From the NCBI GenBank assembly GCA_947178145.1, contig CAMWXE010000027.1, positions 1 to 58,982 on the forward strand: DNA of 58,982 bases, in the 5' to 3' direction. A program made the position numbers and the translations under genes. Under the pieces are notes generated by a model. That model saw only the letters and a list, made by a program, of their open reading frames with translations. It made no database searches and had not been told where the DNA came from. This stretch comes from an uncultured Lachnospiraceae bacterium (GTDB lineage Bacteria; Bacillota; Clostridia; Lachnospirales; Lachnospiraceae). Positions 34,819-42,555 of this stretch are shown in pieces (within the stretch, counting starts at the first letter, position 1; every line of letters begins with the position of its first letter).

Positions 34819-35541
34819 TTAATCAAACAATATTTTATCAACTGTCACAAATTCATAGCCCTGCTGTGTAAGCTCGTCGACGATCATAAGTGCAGCCTCC
34901 ACAGATGTATCATAATAGTCGTGCATCAGAATAATATCGTTGTCAGATACTTTATTGATGACAGCTTTTGCTACGCGATTGGCATTGGATGTGTTCCAGT
35001 CGAGCGGATCAACATTCCAGAGCACAGGAAACATATTCAAATCCGTCTCAAATTTTTTGTCCCATGAACCGTAGGGCGGGCGTACATATTGAATCTCATC
35101 ACCAGTGATATCATAGAGAATTTGATTTGTCTGTATCAATTCGTTTTTGAACTGCTCGCGGTTTGAGGCAGTGAGCTGTATGTGGCTGTAGGTGTGATTT
35201 CCGATGAGATGCCCTTCGTCGTGCATTCTCTTTATAATATCGGGATGAAGTTCCGCATGTTCTCCAGTGACAAAAAAGGTAGCTTTCACACCGCGTTCTT
35301 TTAGCCCGTCAAGCAGTTGTTCTGTATAGACAGGGTGCGGCCCGTCATCAAAAGTGAGAGCGGCCCGTTTGATTTCGGCCAGTGTGGAATCAGAGGGGAC
35401 AGGATCGATGGAGGCAACGGAAGCGTTGAAAGCGATAGCTGGAATCGCTTTCTGCAACAAAAGCGGTTTCATTAGCGCTGTCAAAGTCAGACAGATACAT
35501 ATGAAATACAATATGTTAAAAATATGATTATAATGTTTCAT
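34819..35541 (-). CDS. Polysaccharide deacetylase (NodB domain)
   Basis: Start at ATG 35541 (MKHYNHIFN); a TTG further upstream is possible. The product has 240 residues with an N-terminal hydrophobic anchor (~8-28) and an extracytoplasmic NodB domain. All five motifs are present: TFDDGPHP, HTYSH, RPPYG, the WNVDPLDW strand, and ILMHD. The metal-binding Asp and two His and the catalytic Asp and His are kept. It probably removes acetyl groups from peptidoglycan or another surface glycan. It precedes the iron importer genes on the same strand by 112 bases. Confidence 0.92.
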   Translation of the reverse strand: MKHYNHIFNILYFICICLTLTALMKPLLLQKAIPAIAFNASVASIDPVPSDSTLAEIKRAALTFDDGPHPVYTEQLLDGLKERGVKATFFVTGEHAELHPDIIKRMHDEGHLIGNHTYSHIQLTASNREQFKNELIQTNQILYDITGDEIQYVRPPYGSWDKKFETDLNMFPVLWNVDPLDWNTSNANRVAKAVINKVSDNDIILMHDYYDTSVEAALMIVDELTQQGYEFVTVDKILFD

Positions 35542-35642
35542 ATATAGAACCGCCGGTTTATTACATTCATGGTTATAATATGCAGAATTATCAGAATGGT
35601 TCCTGCACAAAATAAAAAAATCTTAAAAAAGCAAATGTTTGG

Positions 35643-35671
35643 TTGTGATATAAAATAAATAATGCTATAAT
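35643..35671 (+). promoter_or_regulatory. Sigma-A promoter of the 35724 gene
   Basis: TTGTGA (35643-35648), 17-base spacer, perfect TATAAT (35666-35671), 52 bases before the start codon. Confidence 0.7.
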
Positions 35672-35723
35672 ACAGCTACAGGTGCAAGAGGAAGCACAAA
35701 GAATAGAGAAAGGTATTGGCTTA

Positions 35724-36200
35724 ATGGAAAAGAATTTAAAATGGCATACGTTTGAAGATATGACTGCGAAATGTTATAAGACACTGGATAATGGCAACAT
35801 GATAAAGGAATGCTGGTATGGTGCATTCGATACATTGCTGGAAATCATAGCAGAGGAGAGAGAAAAGCATCCAGACTGTTTTGGGGAGCTGGCGGAGATT
35901 GATCAGAAAACAGAAAACAAATACAATGTCCAGGGGTGGGTTGACGATTATTTTGGAAAGCTAAATGCACTGGGGGATTATGACAGAATCTACAAGGATG
36001 GCCTGCGGCTGATTGACGCTTTTCAATGGCAGCAGCAGTCACCGGCACAGATTAAGCTGCGGGTGATGAATGCCATGAAAAGGCTTGGAATGAAAGATGC
36101 TGCCCAGAGGTATAGTGAGGAATGGGTTGGACAGGAGCCCGATGACATGAATGGACTTTTTGCTGCGTTAATTTTCGGGGATAAGGAAAAAAGAGAATAA
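35724..36200 (+). CDS. Hypothetical protein, 158 residues
   Basis: Start at ATG 35724 after GAGAAAGG. The product is soluble, acidic and helical, with no signal peptide, membrane segment or Cys cluster. Repeating helical pairs (WVDDYFGKLNALGDYDRIYKDGLRLIDAF, then RVMNAMKRLGMKDAAQRYSEEWV) suggest a TPR-like fold. It has its own promoter and ends at a strong terminator, so it is a single-gene unit. No family recognised. Confidence 0.65.
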   Translation: MEKNLKWHTFEDMTAKCYKTLDNGNMIKECWYGAFDTLLEIIAEEREKHPDCFGELAEIDQKTENKYNVQGWVDDYFGKLNALGDYDRIYKDGLRLIDAFQWQQQSPAQIKLRVMNAMKRLGMKDAAQRYSEEWVGQEPDDMNGLFAALIFGDKEKRE

Positions 36201-36212
36201 AGTATAAGAAAC

Positions 36213-36270
36213 AATATCTACACCTTTTAGAGAATTTCTCAACAATTCTCTAAAAGGTGTAGATATTTTT
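36213..36270. terminator. Perfect 24-bp hairpin, terminator
   Basis: Bases 36213-36236 and 36244-36267 are exact reverse complements with a seven-base loop, followed by more T. The stem includes CTACACCTTTTAGAGAATT on the left arm. It ends the 35724 gene. A stem this long and perfect is unusual for an intrinsic terminator. Confidence 0.8.
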
Positions 36271-36289
36271 CGTTTTGTATGGTAATATA

Positions 36290-36308
36290 TACAATGTAAG
36301 GGCTTACA
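36290..36308 (+). promoter_or_regulatory. -10 element with overlapping cre-like palindrome before the PfkB kinase
   Basis: TACAAT (36290-36295) overlaps by one base the palindrome TGTAAGGGCTTACA (36295-36308). This 14-mer is identical to the one at 18761, also adjoining a TACAAT -10. No good -35 is seen at the expected distance. CcpA-type carbon control is inferred. Confidence 0.5.
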
Positions 36309-36359
36309 GCCTGGTAAAACTGTTAACTGGGAACAATTCACATTTGAGGAGCTAAGAAT

Positions 36360-37406
36360 ATGGATACAAATAAGGAAAAATTCAAGAGAAGAGGATTCGA
36401 TCTGCTGGCGTTGGGAGAGATATTGCTTCGCCTGTCGCCGCCAGTAAATGAACGGCTTACCAGAGGGGATGCATTTCAGAAGCAGGCCGGTGGTGCGGAG
36501 TTAAACGTTGTGTCAGGCACATCGCTTTTAGGGCTGAGAACAGGTATTATCTCAAGAGTTCCTGCAAATGATTTGGGCAGATACATACAGAACCGAGTTC
36601 GATTTTGTGGTGTCAGTGACGATTATCTGGTATATGACAAGTCAAAGGATTCCAGACTTGGCATTTACTACTATGAATACGGTGCACATCCAAGAAAGCC
36701 GAATGTTGTCTATGACAGAAAGAACACGGCATTTACCGAGATAGCCATAGACGATTTCCCGGAGGAAATGTTCACATCGGCGCGCTGCTTCCACACGACA
36801 GGTATCACACTGGCACTTGGACAGAAGACAAGGAATACCGCAATTGAAATGATTAAGCGTTTCAAGGAGAATGGCACGCTTATTTCGTTTGACGTCAATT
36901 TCAGGGGAAATCTGTGGACAGGCGACGAGGCCAGAGAGTGTATTGAACAGATTCTTCCCTATGTAGATGTATTTTTCTGCTCAGAGGATACAGCCAGACT
37001 GACGTTCAAGAAAGAGGGCACAGTGCAGGATATGATGCGGAGCTTCACGAAGGATTACAATATCAGCGTGGTGGCGTCAACGCAGCGCGTTGTGCACTCA
37101 CCGAAGACCCATTCCTTTGGTTCCTGCATCTATGACGCGATCAATGACTGCTATGTGCAGGAGCCTGCTTATGAGAACATTGACGTGGTCGACCGCATTG
37201 GAAGCGGTGACGCGTACATATCGGGAGCGCTGTATGGACTGCTCGCACACAACATGGACTGCACGAAGGCGATGGAGTACGGAAATGCGACCGCGGCAGT
37301 CAAAAATACGATCCCGGGAGATCTGCCTTCGTCAGACCTGAAGGAAATCGATGGTATCATCAGGAACCATCACTCCACAGGACCGCAGCTGGAGATGAAC
37401 CGGTAA
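36360..37406 (+). CDS. PfkB-family carbohydrate kinase
   Basis: GAGGAG precedes ATG 36360; 348 residues, cytoplasmic. Family signatures: N-terminal DLLALGEILLRLSPP, substrate-binding GGAELNVVSG near 42-51, and C-terminal DRIGSGDAYISGALYGLL near 278-295, where GSGDA is the anion hole with catalytic Asp (usually GAGDA). Length and motifs are compatible with 2-keto-3-deoxygluconate kinase or a related sugar kinase; the substrate cannot be fixed. A single-gene unit between a cre-like site and a terminator. Confidence 0.87.
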   Translation: MDTNKEKFKRRGFDLLALGEILLRLSPPVNERLTRGDAFQKQAGGAELNVVSGTSLLGLRTGIISRVPANDLGRYIQNRVRFCGVSDDYLVYDKSKDSRLGIYYYEYGAHPRKPNVVYDRKNTAFTEIAIDDFPEEMFTSARCFHTTGITLALGQKTRNTAIEMIKRFKENGTLISFDVNFRGNLWTGDEARECIEQILPYVDVFFCSEDTARLTFKKEGTVQDMMRSFTKDYNISVVASTQRVVHSPKTHSFGSCIYDAINDCYVQEPAYENIDVVDRIGSGDAYISGALYGLLAHNMDCTKAMEYGNATAAVKNTIPGDLPSSDLKEIDGIIRNHHSTGPQLEMNR

Positions 37407-37429
37407 TCAGAAATAAAAGATTAAAAATG

Positions 37430-37463
37430 GAGACAACGCGGATTACTGCGCTGTCTCTTTTTT
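37430..37463 (+). terminator. Terminator after the PfkB kinase
   Basis: GAGACAACGC (37430-37439) and GCGCTGTCTC (37448-37457) pair with one mismatch around an eight-base loop and run into seven T. Confidence 0.85.
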
Positions 37464-37609
37464 TGTGCACACGGGCACCCAAAGGAAGACGCACGTTTCC
37501 AACAAAATAAAAACTTCACAAAAAATGTAACCAGATCTGCCTGTGATTTGTGTATATAATAAGGAACTGTTTGGTTTTTGCGGGAAAAAGTGGTATGAGG
37601 AGGTCCTGT

Positions 37610-38917
37610 ATGGGCAGCTGTGTAAAAAAGTGGATGCTGGGTGCGATGGGGATTTTATTGGCAGGAGCGGCACTTACAGGGTGCAGCAGAGAGGTGGTGC
37701 AGACAAATGACAGCCTAATCGTCTATGCGGGCGGGGATGATGTCATTATGGATTATGCGGTCAGGGAGTTTGAGCGGCGCTATCCGGATATCCCTGTGGA
37801 GTATAAGGGGCGCAAGGTTATCGAGGATGCGGAGGAATTTTACGGATACAACCAGCAGCTATCAGCGCAGCTGATGAGCGGCGCGGGAGCGGATGTGTTT
37901 TTCCTGCAGGACTACTGGGATATCGACAAGCTGGTGCAGGCGGGGGCATTTGCCGATCTGAGCGGGATCTATGACAGCTGTGAGCTGTTTCGGGATGCAG
38001 ACTTCAATGGCGATATCATGGACGCGGGCCTCTTTGACGGAAAACGGTATTTTTTGCCGATGGAGTACAGGATTCCCATGATGATTTCCACGCGTGAAAC
38101 ATTGGACGAGGTAGGGGTTGACATCGAAAAGTGTACTGATTTTGACAGTTTTATGGTGGAGTCCGGCCGTTATATGAACAGCGCAGATTACGACAGACGT
38201 CTGTTTCGGATGGATGTGAGTGCGATGAACTGCATCTTCTGGTCGGGATATCCGATCGTGGACAAGGGCGAGGTGGTATGGGACATTGAGGAGACGAGAA
38301 ATTACTTTGCGTGGTATAAGGATGTCTATGAGCGCGGTACCGGAGAGTATATGTTTGGCGATCTGTTTGGTGCGGCGGCAGTGCGCGATGGCGAGTGTGT
38401 TTTTGAGAGCTCCGGGTTTCTGGATACCGATTTGAACGCGGTCAGGGCGCTCTATACCGTGGGGACGCCTGTGGCTGTGCCGGTATACAATAAGGATGGC
38501 GGCATCAACGCACTGATGACCCGCGCGGTAGCGGTGCGGGCAAACAGCGGGAATCTGGACAATGTGAGAAAGTTTCTGGAAATCCTGTTTGACAGGCAGA
38601 TCATGGAGCAGCCAGGGGCACGGCGTTACGATATCAGCGTGCGGAAAAGTGTGATGGAGGACGAGTATGAGTCGTATCTGAGAGAAGCGCCGTTCAAAAT
38701 TGCAGTGAATGGATTTCCGTTTGAGCTTCCACCGTTGAAAAAAGAAGATTATGACGCGTATTTCGCCTGGGCGGACAAGGTGGACAAAGTGGTGTACTGG
38801 CCGGAATGGAGACAGGATTTCCAGGGGGAAATCAGGCGTTATCTGCGGGGAGAGGTCTCCTACGAGGAGGCGGCGCAGAGCGCGAGAAAGAAACTGGAGT
38901 TCTATCTGTCGGAATAA
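37610..38917 (+). CDS. Sugar ABC transporter substrate-binding lipoprotein
   Basis: Start at ATG 37610 after GAGGAGG; 435 residues. The signal ends in lipobox LTGCS. The rest is a type I extracellular solute-binding domain (IVYAGGDDVIMDYAVREFERRYPDIPVEYKGRK; QLMSGAGADVFFLQDYWDIDKL; AVAVRANSGNLDNVRKFLEIL). It delivers an oligosaccharide to the two permeases encoded next. The galactan operon starting at 41409 suggests galacto-oligosaccharides, by neighbourhood only. A TATAAT at 37555-37560 is the probable -10; its -35 is poor. Confidence 0.9.
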   Translation: MGSCVKKWMLGAMGILLAGAALTGCSREVVQTNDSLIVYAGGDDVIMDYAVREFERRYPDIPVEYKGRKVIEDAEEFYGYNQQLSAQLMSGAGADVFFLQDYWDIDKLVQAGAFADLSGIYDSCELFRDADFNGDIMDAGLFDGKRYFLPMEYRIPMMISTRETLDEVGVDIEKCTDFDSFMVESGRYMNSADYDRRLFRMDVSAMNCIFWSGYPIVDKGEVVWDIEETRNYFAWYKDVYERGTGEYMFGDLFGAAAVRDGECVFESSGFLDTDLNAVRALYTVGTPVAVPVYNKDGGINALMTRAVAVRANSGNLDNVRKFLEILFDRQIMEQPGARRYDISVRKSVMEDEYESYLREAPFKIAVNGFPFELPPLKKEDYDAYFAWADKVDKVVYWPEWRQDFQGEIRRYLRGEVSYEEAAQSARKKLEFYLSE

Positions 38918-38935
38918 GGAACAGGAGAGGGTGTT

Positions 38936-39793
38936 ATGAGAAGAAGACGGGCTGTGCAGGGATTTTTGTTTGTCCTGCCGTTTCTGGCTGGATTCCTGTT
39001 GTTTTTTGTTATTCCATTTCTGTGGAGTGCCGCCTACTCCCTGACAGGCGGTGTCGGGGGCATCGAATTTGCCGGACTGAGACATTACAGGTCGCTTCTG
39101 CAGAGCAGGGCATTTTTGCTGGCGGTAAAAAATACATTGAAGTTTCTGGCGACTGGCGTGCCGCTTGTGATGCTTATGGGACTGGGCGTCTCGCTGGCGC
39201 TGCACCAGGCATTCCGGGGAAGTTCCTTTCTGCGCGCTGTCTTTCTGTTTCCACTGACGGTTCCGATTGCTGCCCTGATTGCGGCAGTACGGTTTTTCTT
39301 TGCGGAGGATGGAGCGCTGAACGGACTGCTTGCGCTTATGGGTGCGGAGGGCAGAAACTGGCTTGGCAGCGGCGCGGCGTTTGGCGTGCTGGTGCTGGTG
39401 TTTCTGTGGAAGAACTGCGGGTACAATATGCTTTTGTTTCTGACAGGGCTGTACGGGATTCCGGATGAACTGATATGGGCTGCCCGGATGGAAGGGGCGC
39501 ACGCCGGACAGGTGTTTTGGTATATCCGCATGCCTCTGCTGAAACCGACGTTCTTTTTTACGGCGGTCGTCTCGATCATGAATGCGTTCAAGATTTTTCG
39601 CGAGGCGTATCTGATTGGCGGGGAGAACCCGGATGCGGGCATTTATATGCTGCAGCATTTTATGAACAACAATTTTCGGAACCTGAATTATCAGCGCCTG
39701 TCCGCTGCGGCATTTTTGATTTTCTTTTTTATCAGTCTGCTGGTCGGCGGATTGTTCTGGCTGAAAAATAAGGGGGGAACAGTGGAGTTATGA
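38936..39793 (+). CDS. Sugar ABC permease (MalF/UgpA type)
   Basis: Membrane protein of 285 residues with six transmembrane helices starting FLFVLPFLAGFLLFFVIPF. The EAA loop is at ~195-215 (IPDELIWAARMEGAHAGQVFWYIRMPLLKP) and contacts the ATPase. ACAGGAGAGG precedes the ATG. It overlaps the partner permease by four bases. Confidence 0.92.
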   Translation: MRRRRAVQGFLFVLPFLAGFLLFFVIPFLWSAAYSLTGGVGGIEFAGLRHYRSLLQSRAFLLAVKNTLKFLATGVPLVMLMGLGVSLALHQAFRGSSFLRAVFLFPLTVPIAALIAAVRFFFAEDGALNGLLALMGAEGRNWLGSGAAFGVLVLVFLWKNCGYNMLLFLTGLYGIPDELIWAARMEGAHAGQVFWYIRMPLLKPTFFFTAVVSIMNAFKIFREAYLIGGENPDAGIYMLQHFMNNNFRNLNYQRLSAAAFLIFFFISLLVGGLFWLKNKGGTVEL

Positions 39794-40617
39794 GGAATAC
39801 TGCGGGAAAAAAACGGGTGAAACCGCTGGTACTGGCAGGGCGTGCGGCGGTGCTCCTGCTGGCTGCAGCTGCGCTTTTCCCGGTTGCATTTATGTGTGTG
39901 AACGCATTTGCAGCGGAGTCAGCCATGGAAAATGCCGGGGGATTTCTGCCTTCCGGGTGGGGATTGTCAGGGTTCTATGAGGTGTTTGTGCGGCGGCCGG
40001 ATTATCTGGTAAAATTCTGGAATTCGCTGCTGCTCTCTGTAGCGGTTGTCGCGGGGCAGTGTGTGCTTTCGGCGCTGGCAGGATACGGTTTTTCGAAATT
40101 TGTGTTTCCATTCAGGGAGGCAGTCTATTTTGCCGTTATCGTGCTGATGCTCATGCCCTACCAGGTGACGCTGGTGTCGAATTTTCTGATCACGGATGCG
40201 CTGCACCTGAACAATACTTACTGGGCGATCCTGCTGCCCGGAATTTTCTCGCCGTTTGGCGTGTTTCTGATGCGGCAGGGGTTTGACGCCATGGAGGAGG
40301 GCATCCGGGAGAATGCCATGCTGGAGGGATGTTCGCAGCTGCGGGTTCTGACGCAGATTGCGGTGCCTGTCTGCCGGGGATGGATGACAGCCCTGATTCT
40401 GCTGGGTTTTGTGGATGCGTGGAACATGGTGGAGCAGCCGCTTGTCTTTCTGCAGGAGACATTCCGCTATCCGATTTCGGTTTTTCTCGCGCAGATGGAC
40501 GAGTCGCGGATGGATGTTCTGTGTACCTGCGGGATTCTGGTGCTGCTGCCTGTACTGCTGCTGTTTTTGTTCAGCGAGGAGGACTTGGCGGTCAGCGCTG
40601 CCGGATTGAAGGTTTGA
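39790..40617 (+). CDS. Sugar ABC permease (MalG/UgpE type)
   Basis: Membrane protein of 275 residues with six helices. The EAA motif is at ~175-195 (EEGIRENAMLEGCSQLRVLTQIAVPVCR); LNNTYWAILLPGIFSPFGVFLMRQ is typical of the MalG branch. It overlaps the MalF-type gene (ATGA). No ATPase gene follows, so the importer probably uses a shared MsmX/MalK-type ATPase encoded elsewhere. Confidence 0.92.
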   Translation: MRNTAGKKRVKPLVLAGRAAVLLLAAAALFPVAFMCVNAFAAESAMENAGGFLPSGWGLSGFYEVFVRRPDYLVKFWNSLLLSVAVVAGQCVLSALAGYGFSKFVFPFREAVYFAVIVLMLMPYQVTLVSNFLITDALHLNNTYWAILLPGIFSPFGVFLMRQGFDAMEEGIRENAMLEGCSQLRVLTQIAVPVCRGWMTALILLGFVDAWNMVEQPLVFLQETFRYPISVFLAQMDESRMDVLCTCGILVLLPVLLLFLFSEEDLAVSAAGLKV

Positions 40618-40625
40618 GGTGGAGT

Positions 40626-41084
40626 ATGAGTGCGAGAAAAAAGAGGACGTTGTGCTGTGCGGTTTGCATTTTTGTCATACTGTGTGTGTTTACGATTGTC
40701 TCCTACAGGACCAATATCAGGCTGATGCCCCATGTGGAGACGTTTTCGTACACGCCGCCGATTTTTCAGGCGGATGAGCGGCTGAAGTGGTATCTGCCGG
40801 AGGAAGCCTTTTTTGTAAACGCAAAGGGGCATATGGTGATTTACCGGATAAAGGAGCGCGTCGGGCGGTTTGGCAGAGAGTACTTTGTGCAGGAGGTGCA
40901 GCTTGACATTTATACGGAAAACGGACAGCGGGAAATCAGGGAGGACGGTCATATCCGTGTGATTGCGCCGAATCTGGAAGCGTGGGATAATCTGGTGTAC
41001 CGCAGCAGCCGGTTCTTTGCGGAGGGGGACGCTGTGGTGTGGGTGAATCCGGAGTCGGACAAGTCGGGGATTGTGCAGAAATAG
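40626..41084 (+). CDS. Membrane-anchored protein of unknown function, 152 residues
   Basis: Start at ATG 40626 after GAGGTGGAG. One N-terminal helix (~8-26, LCCAVCIFVILCVFTIVSY) anchors an extracytoplasmic beta-rich domain of ~120 residues (KWYLPEEAFFVNAKGHMVIYRIKERVG...). It is the fourth gene of the sugar importer operon, nine bases after the second permease, just before a terminator. No family recognised; possibly an accessory subunit of the importer. Confidence 0.7.
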   Translation: MSARKKRTLCCAVCIFVILCVFTIVSYRTNIRLMPHVETFSYTPPIFQADERLKWYLPEEAFFVNAKGHMVIYRIKERVGRFGREYFVQEVQLDIYTENGQREIREDGHIRVIAPNLEAWDNLVYRSSRFFAEGDAVVWVNPESDKSGIVQK

Positions 41085-41107
41085 TGTGTAGGTTGGTTTT
41101 GATGTAT

Positions 41108-41151
41108 AGGAACTGCAGGAAGGCCGGAACAGGCGGCGCAGTTCCTTTTTT
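41108..41151 (+). terminator. Terminator of the sugar importer operon
   Basis: AGGAACTGC (41108-41116) pairs perfectly with GCAGTTCCT (41138-41146), enclosing a 21-base loop that itself contains GGCC-type complements, followed by TTTTT. The remaining ~150 bases to the next promoter hold no supported gene. Confidence 0.8.
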
Positions 41152-41307
41152 ATGCACAGACCCGTGCAGAGGAAATATACCGCTAAGGCGGCGCACAGGT
41201 CTTTCTTCTGCTCGATTGCACATGATGCACACTTTGGCGTGGGCAATTGTGTAAAAGTGCTAAAAATCCGGACTTATTTTCTCACACATCTCCTGCCGCC
41301 TGACGTA

Positions 41308-41363
41308 TTGACTTATCATGTCTTCCTTGTTATGATAAACACAGATGCGCAAGCGGTTGCGCA
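41308..41363 (+). promoter_or_regulatory. Promoter and LacI-type operator of the galactan operon
   Basis: TTGACT (41308-41313), 17-base spacer, TATGAT (41331-41336). Ten bases downstream lies TGCGCAAGCGGTTGCGCA (41346-41363), a palindrome with a central CG and only one mismatched pair, the classic shape of LacI/GalR-family operators. It covers the start of transcription, so binding should repress. The LacI-type gene at 44086 in the same operon is the obvious ligand, implying autoregulation. Confidence 0.8.
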
Positions 41364-41408
41364 AAGTGTAGAAACATATCAAACATGATAAGAAAATGGA
41401 GAAAAATT

Positions 41409-42527
41409 ATGCTGGATTATATCAAAGGAATGGACATTTCATCATTGGATGAGATTGAAAAACTCGGTGCGAAGTTTTATGACAACGGCAAAGAGGGCGA
41501 CTTGATTCAGATTCTGAAAAGTTATGATACCAATTACATTCGTCTAAGACTCTGGAATGATCCCAAATCCCCGGAGGGAAAACCGTACGGGGCAGGAAAT
41601 ACGGACTATGAGACGACGCTTCGCATGGCAAAGCGCGTGAAGGCGGCAGGACTTGGATTTTTGCTGGACTTTCACTATAGCGATTTCTGGGCGGATCCCG
41701 GCAAACAGAGAAAGCCGAAAGCATGGGCAGACTACAATGTTGACCAGCTTGAGAGAGCAGTATATGATTTTACAAAAGAGATGATGACAGGCTTTGTCAA
41801 AGAAGGTGTGGCCCCTGATATGGTTCAGGTTGGGAATGAGTTGTCCAAAGGATTCCTCTGGCCAGAGGGACAGATTCCGAATTACGCCAACATTACACGT
41901 TTTATCAGTGCAGGCATTCGGGCTGTGCGGGAGGTATGTCCGACGGCAAAAGTCATGCTGCATCTTGACAATGGCGGAAATAATGCATTGTACAGGGAAT
42001 GGTTTGACCAGTATATTCATGTCAATAAAGGGGAGGATTTTGACATTATCGGACTTTCCTATTATCCATTCTGGCATGGTACACTGGAAGATTTGAGTAA
42101 TAATATGCAGGACATCGCTGTTCGATTTGGAAAGGAACTTGTGGTTGCGGAGGTTTCCATGGGCCACACTACACAGGATTATGCTGCGTATGAGAAACTT
42201 GCACCGGAAGATAGAAAGGGCATGGCTACAAAGCTTGAACTCTGTGAGAAAGTACCATTTGCGATGACAAAAGGGGGACAGTGTGATTTCATGAGGGCAT
42301 TTTTTGCGGTGCTCGAGAAAGTTCCTGAGAAGAAAGGGAGAGGTTTCTTCTACTGGGAGGCAGGATGGCTGCCAGTGCCGGGCAGCGGCTGGGCAACGGA
42401 AGCTGCACTTGCCTATATCAAGGAGTCAGGTCCAGGAGGAAACGAGTGGGCAAATCAGGCACTGTTTGATTACGATGGAAACGCACTCCCGGCGTTGGAA
42501 GTCATTAGAGATTATCGGCCGAAATAA
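41409..42527 (+). CDS. GH53 endo-beta-1,4-galactanase, intracellular
   Basis: Start at ATG 41409 after ATGGAG; 372 residues. The GH53 (beta/alpha)8 barrel is complete: KGMDISSLDEIEKLGAKFYDNG, YIRLRLWNDP, FLLDFHYSDFWADPGKQ, acid/base Glu144 in VQVGNELSKG and nucleophile Glu248 in LVVAEVSMGHT. There is no signal peptide, whereas most bacterial galactanases are secreted; this enzyme would cut imported beta-1,4-galacto-oligosaccharides in the cytoplasm. First gene of the operator-controlled operon, followed by galT. Confidence 0.93.
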   Translation: MLDYIKGMDISSLDEIEKLGAKFYDNGKEGDLIQILKSYDTNYIRLRLWNDPKSPEGKPYGAGNTDYETTLRMAKRVKAAGLGFLLDFHYSDFWADPGKQRKPKAWADYNVDQLERAVYDFTKEMMTGFVKEGVAPDMVQVGNELSKGFLWPEGQIPNYANITRFISAGIRAVREVCPTAKVMLHLDNGGNNALYREWFDQYIHVNKGEDFDIIGLSYYPFWHGTLEDLSNNMQDIAVRFGKELVVAEVSMGHTTQDYAAYEKLAPEDRKGMATKLELCEKVPFAMTKGGQCDFMRAFFAVLEKVPEKKGRGFFYWEAGWLPVPGSGWATEAALAYIKESGPGGNEWANQALFDYDGNALPALEVIRDYRPK

Positions 42528-42555
42528 AATTAAAATATAAATGGGGGTATTGGAA

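Noticed and set aside
37862-39658. Long open frame of 598 codons on the minus strand
   Set aside because: It lies fully opposite the sugar-binding protein and permease genes, which have clear families and ribosome sites. The peptide is rich in His, Arg, Gln and Pro with no domain pattern, typical of an antisense shadow.
41152-41307. Gene between the sugar importer terminator and the galactan promoter
   Set aside because: Short open frames on both strands lack ribosome sites and family pattern.
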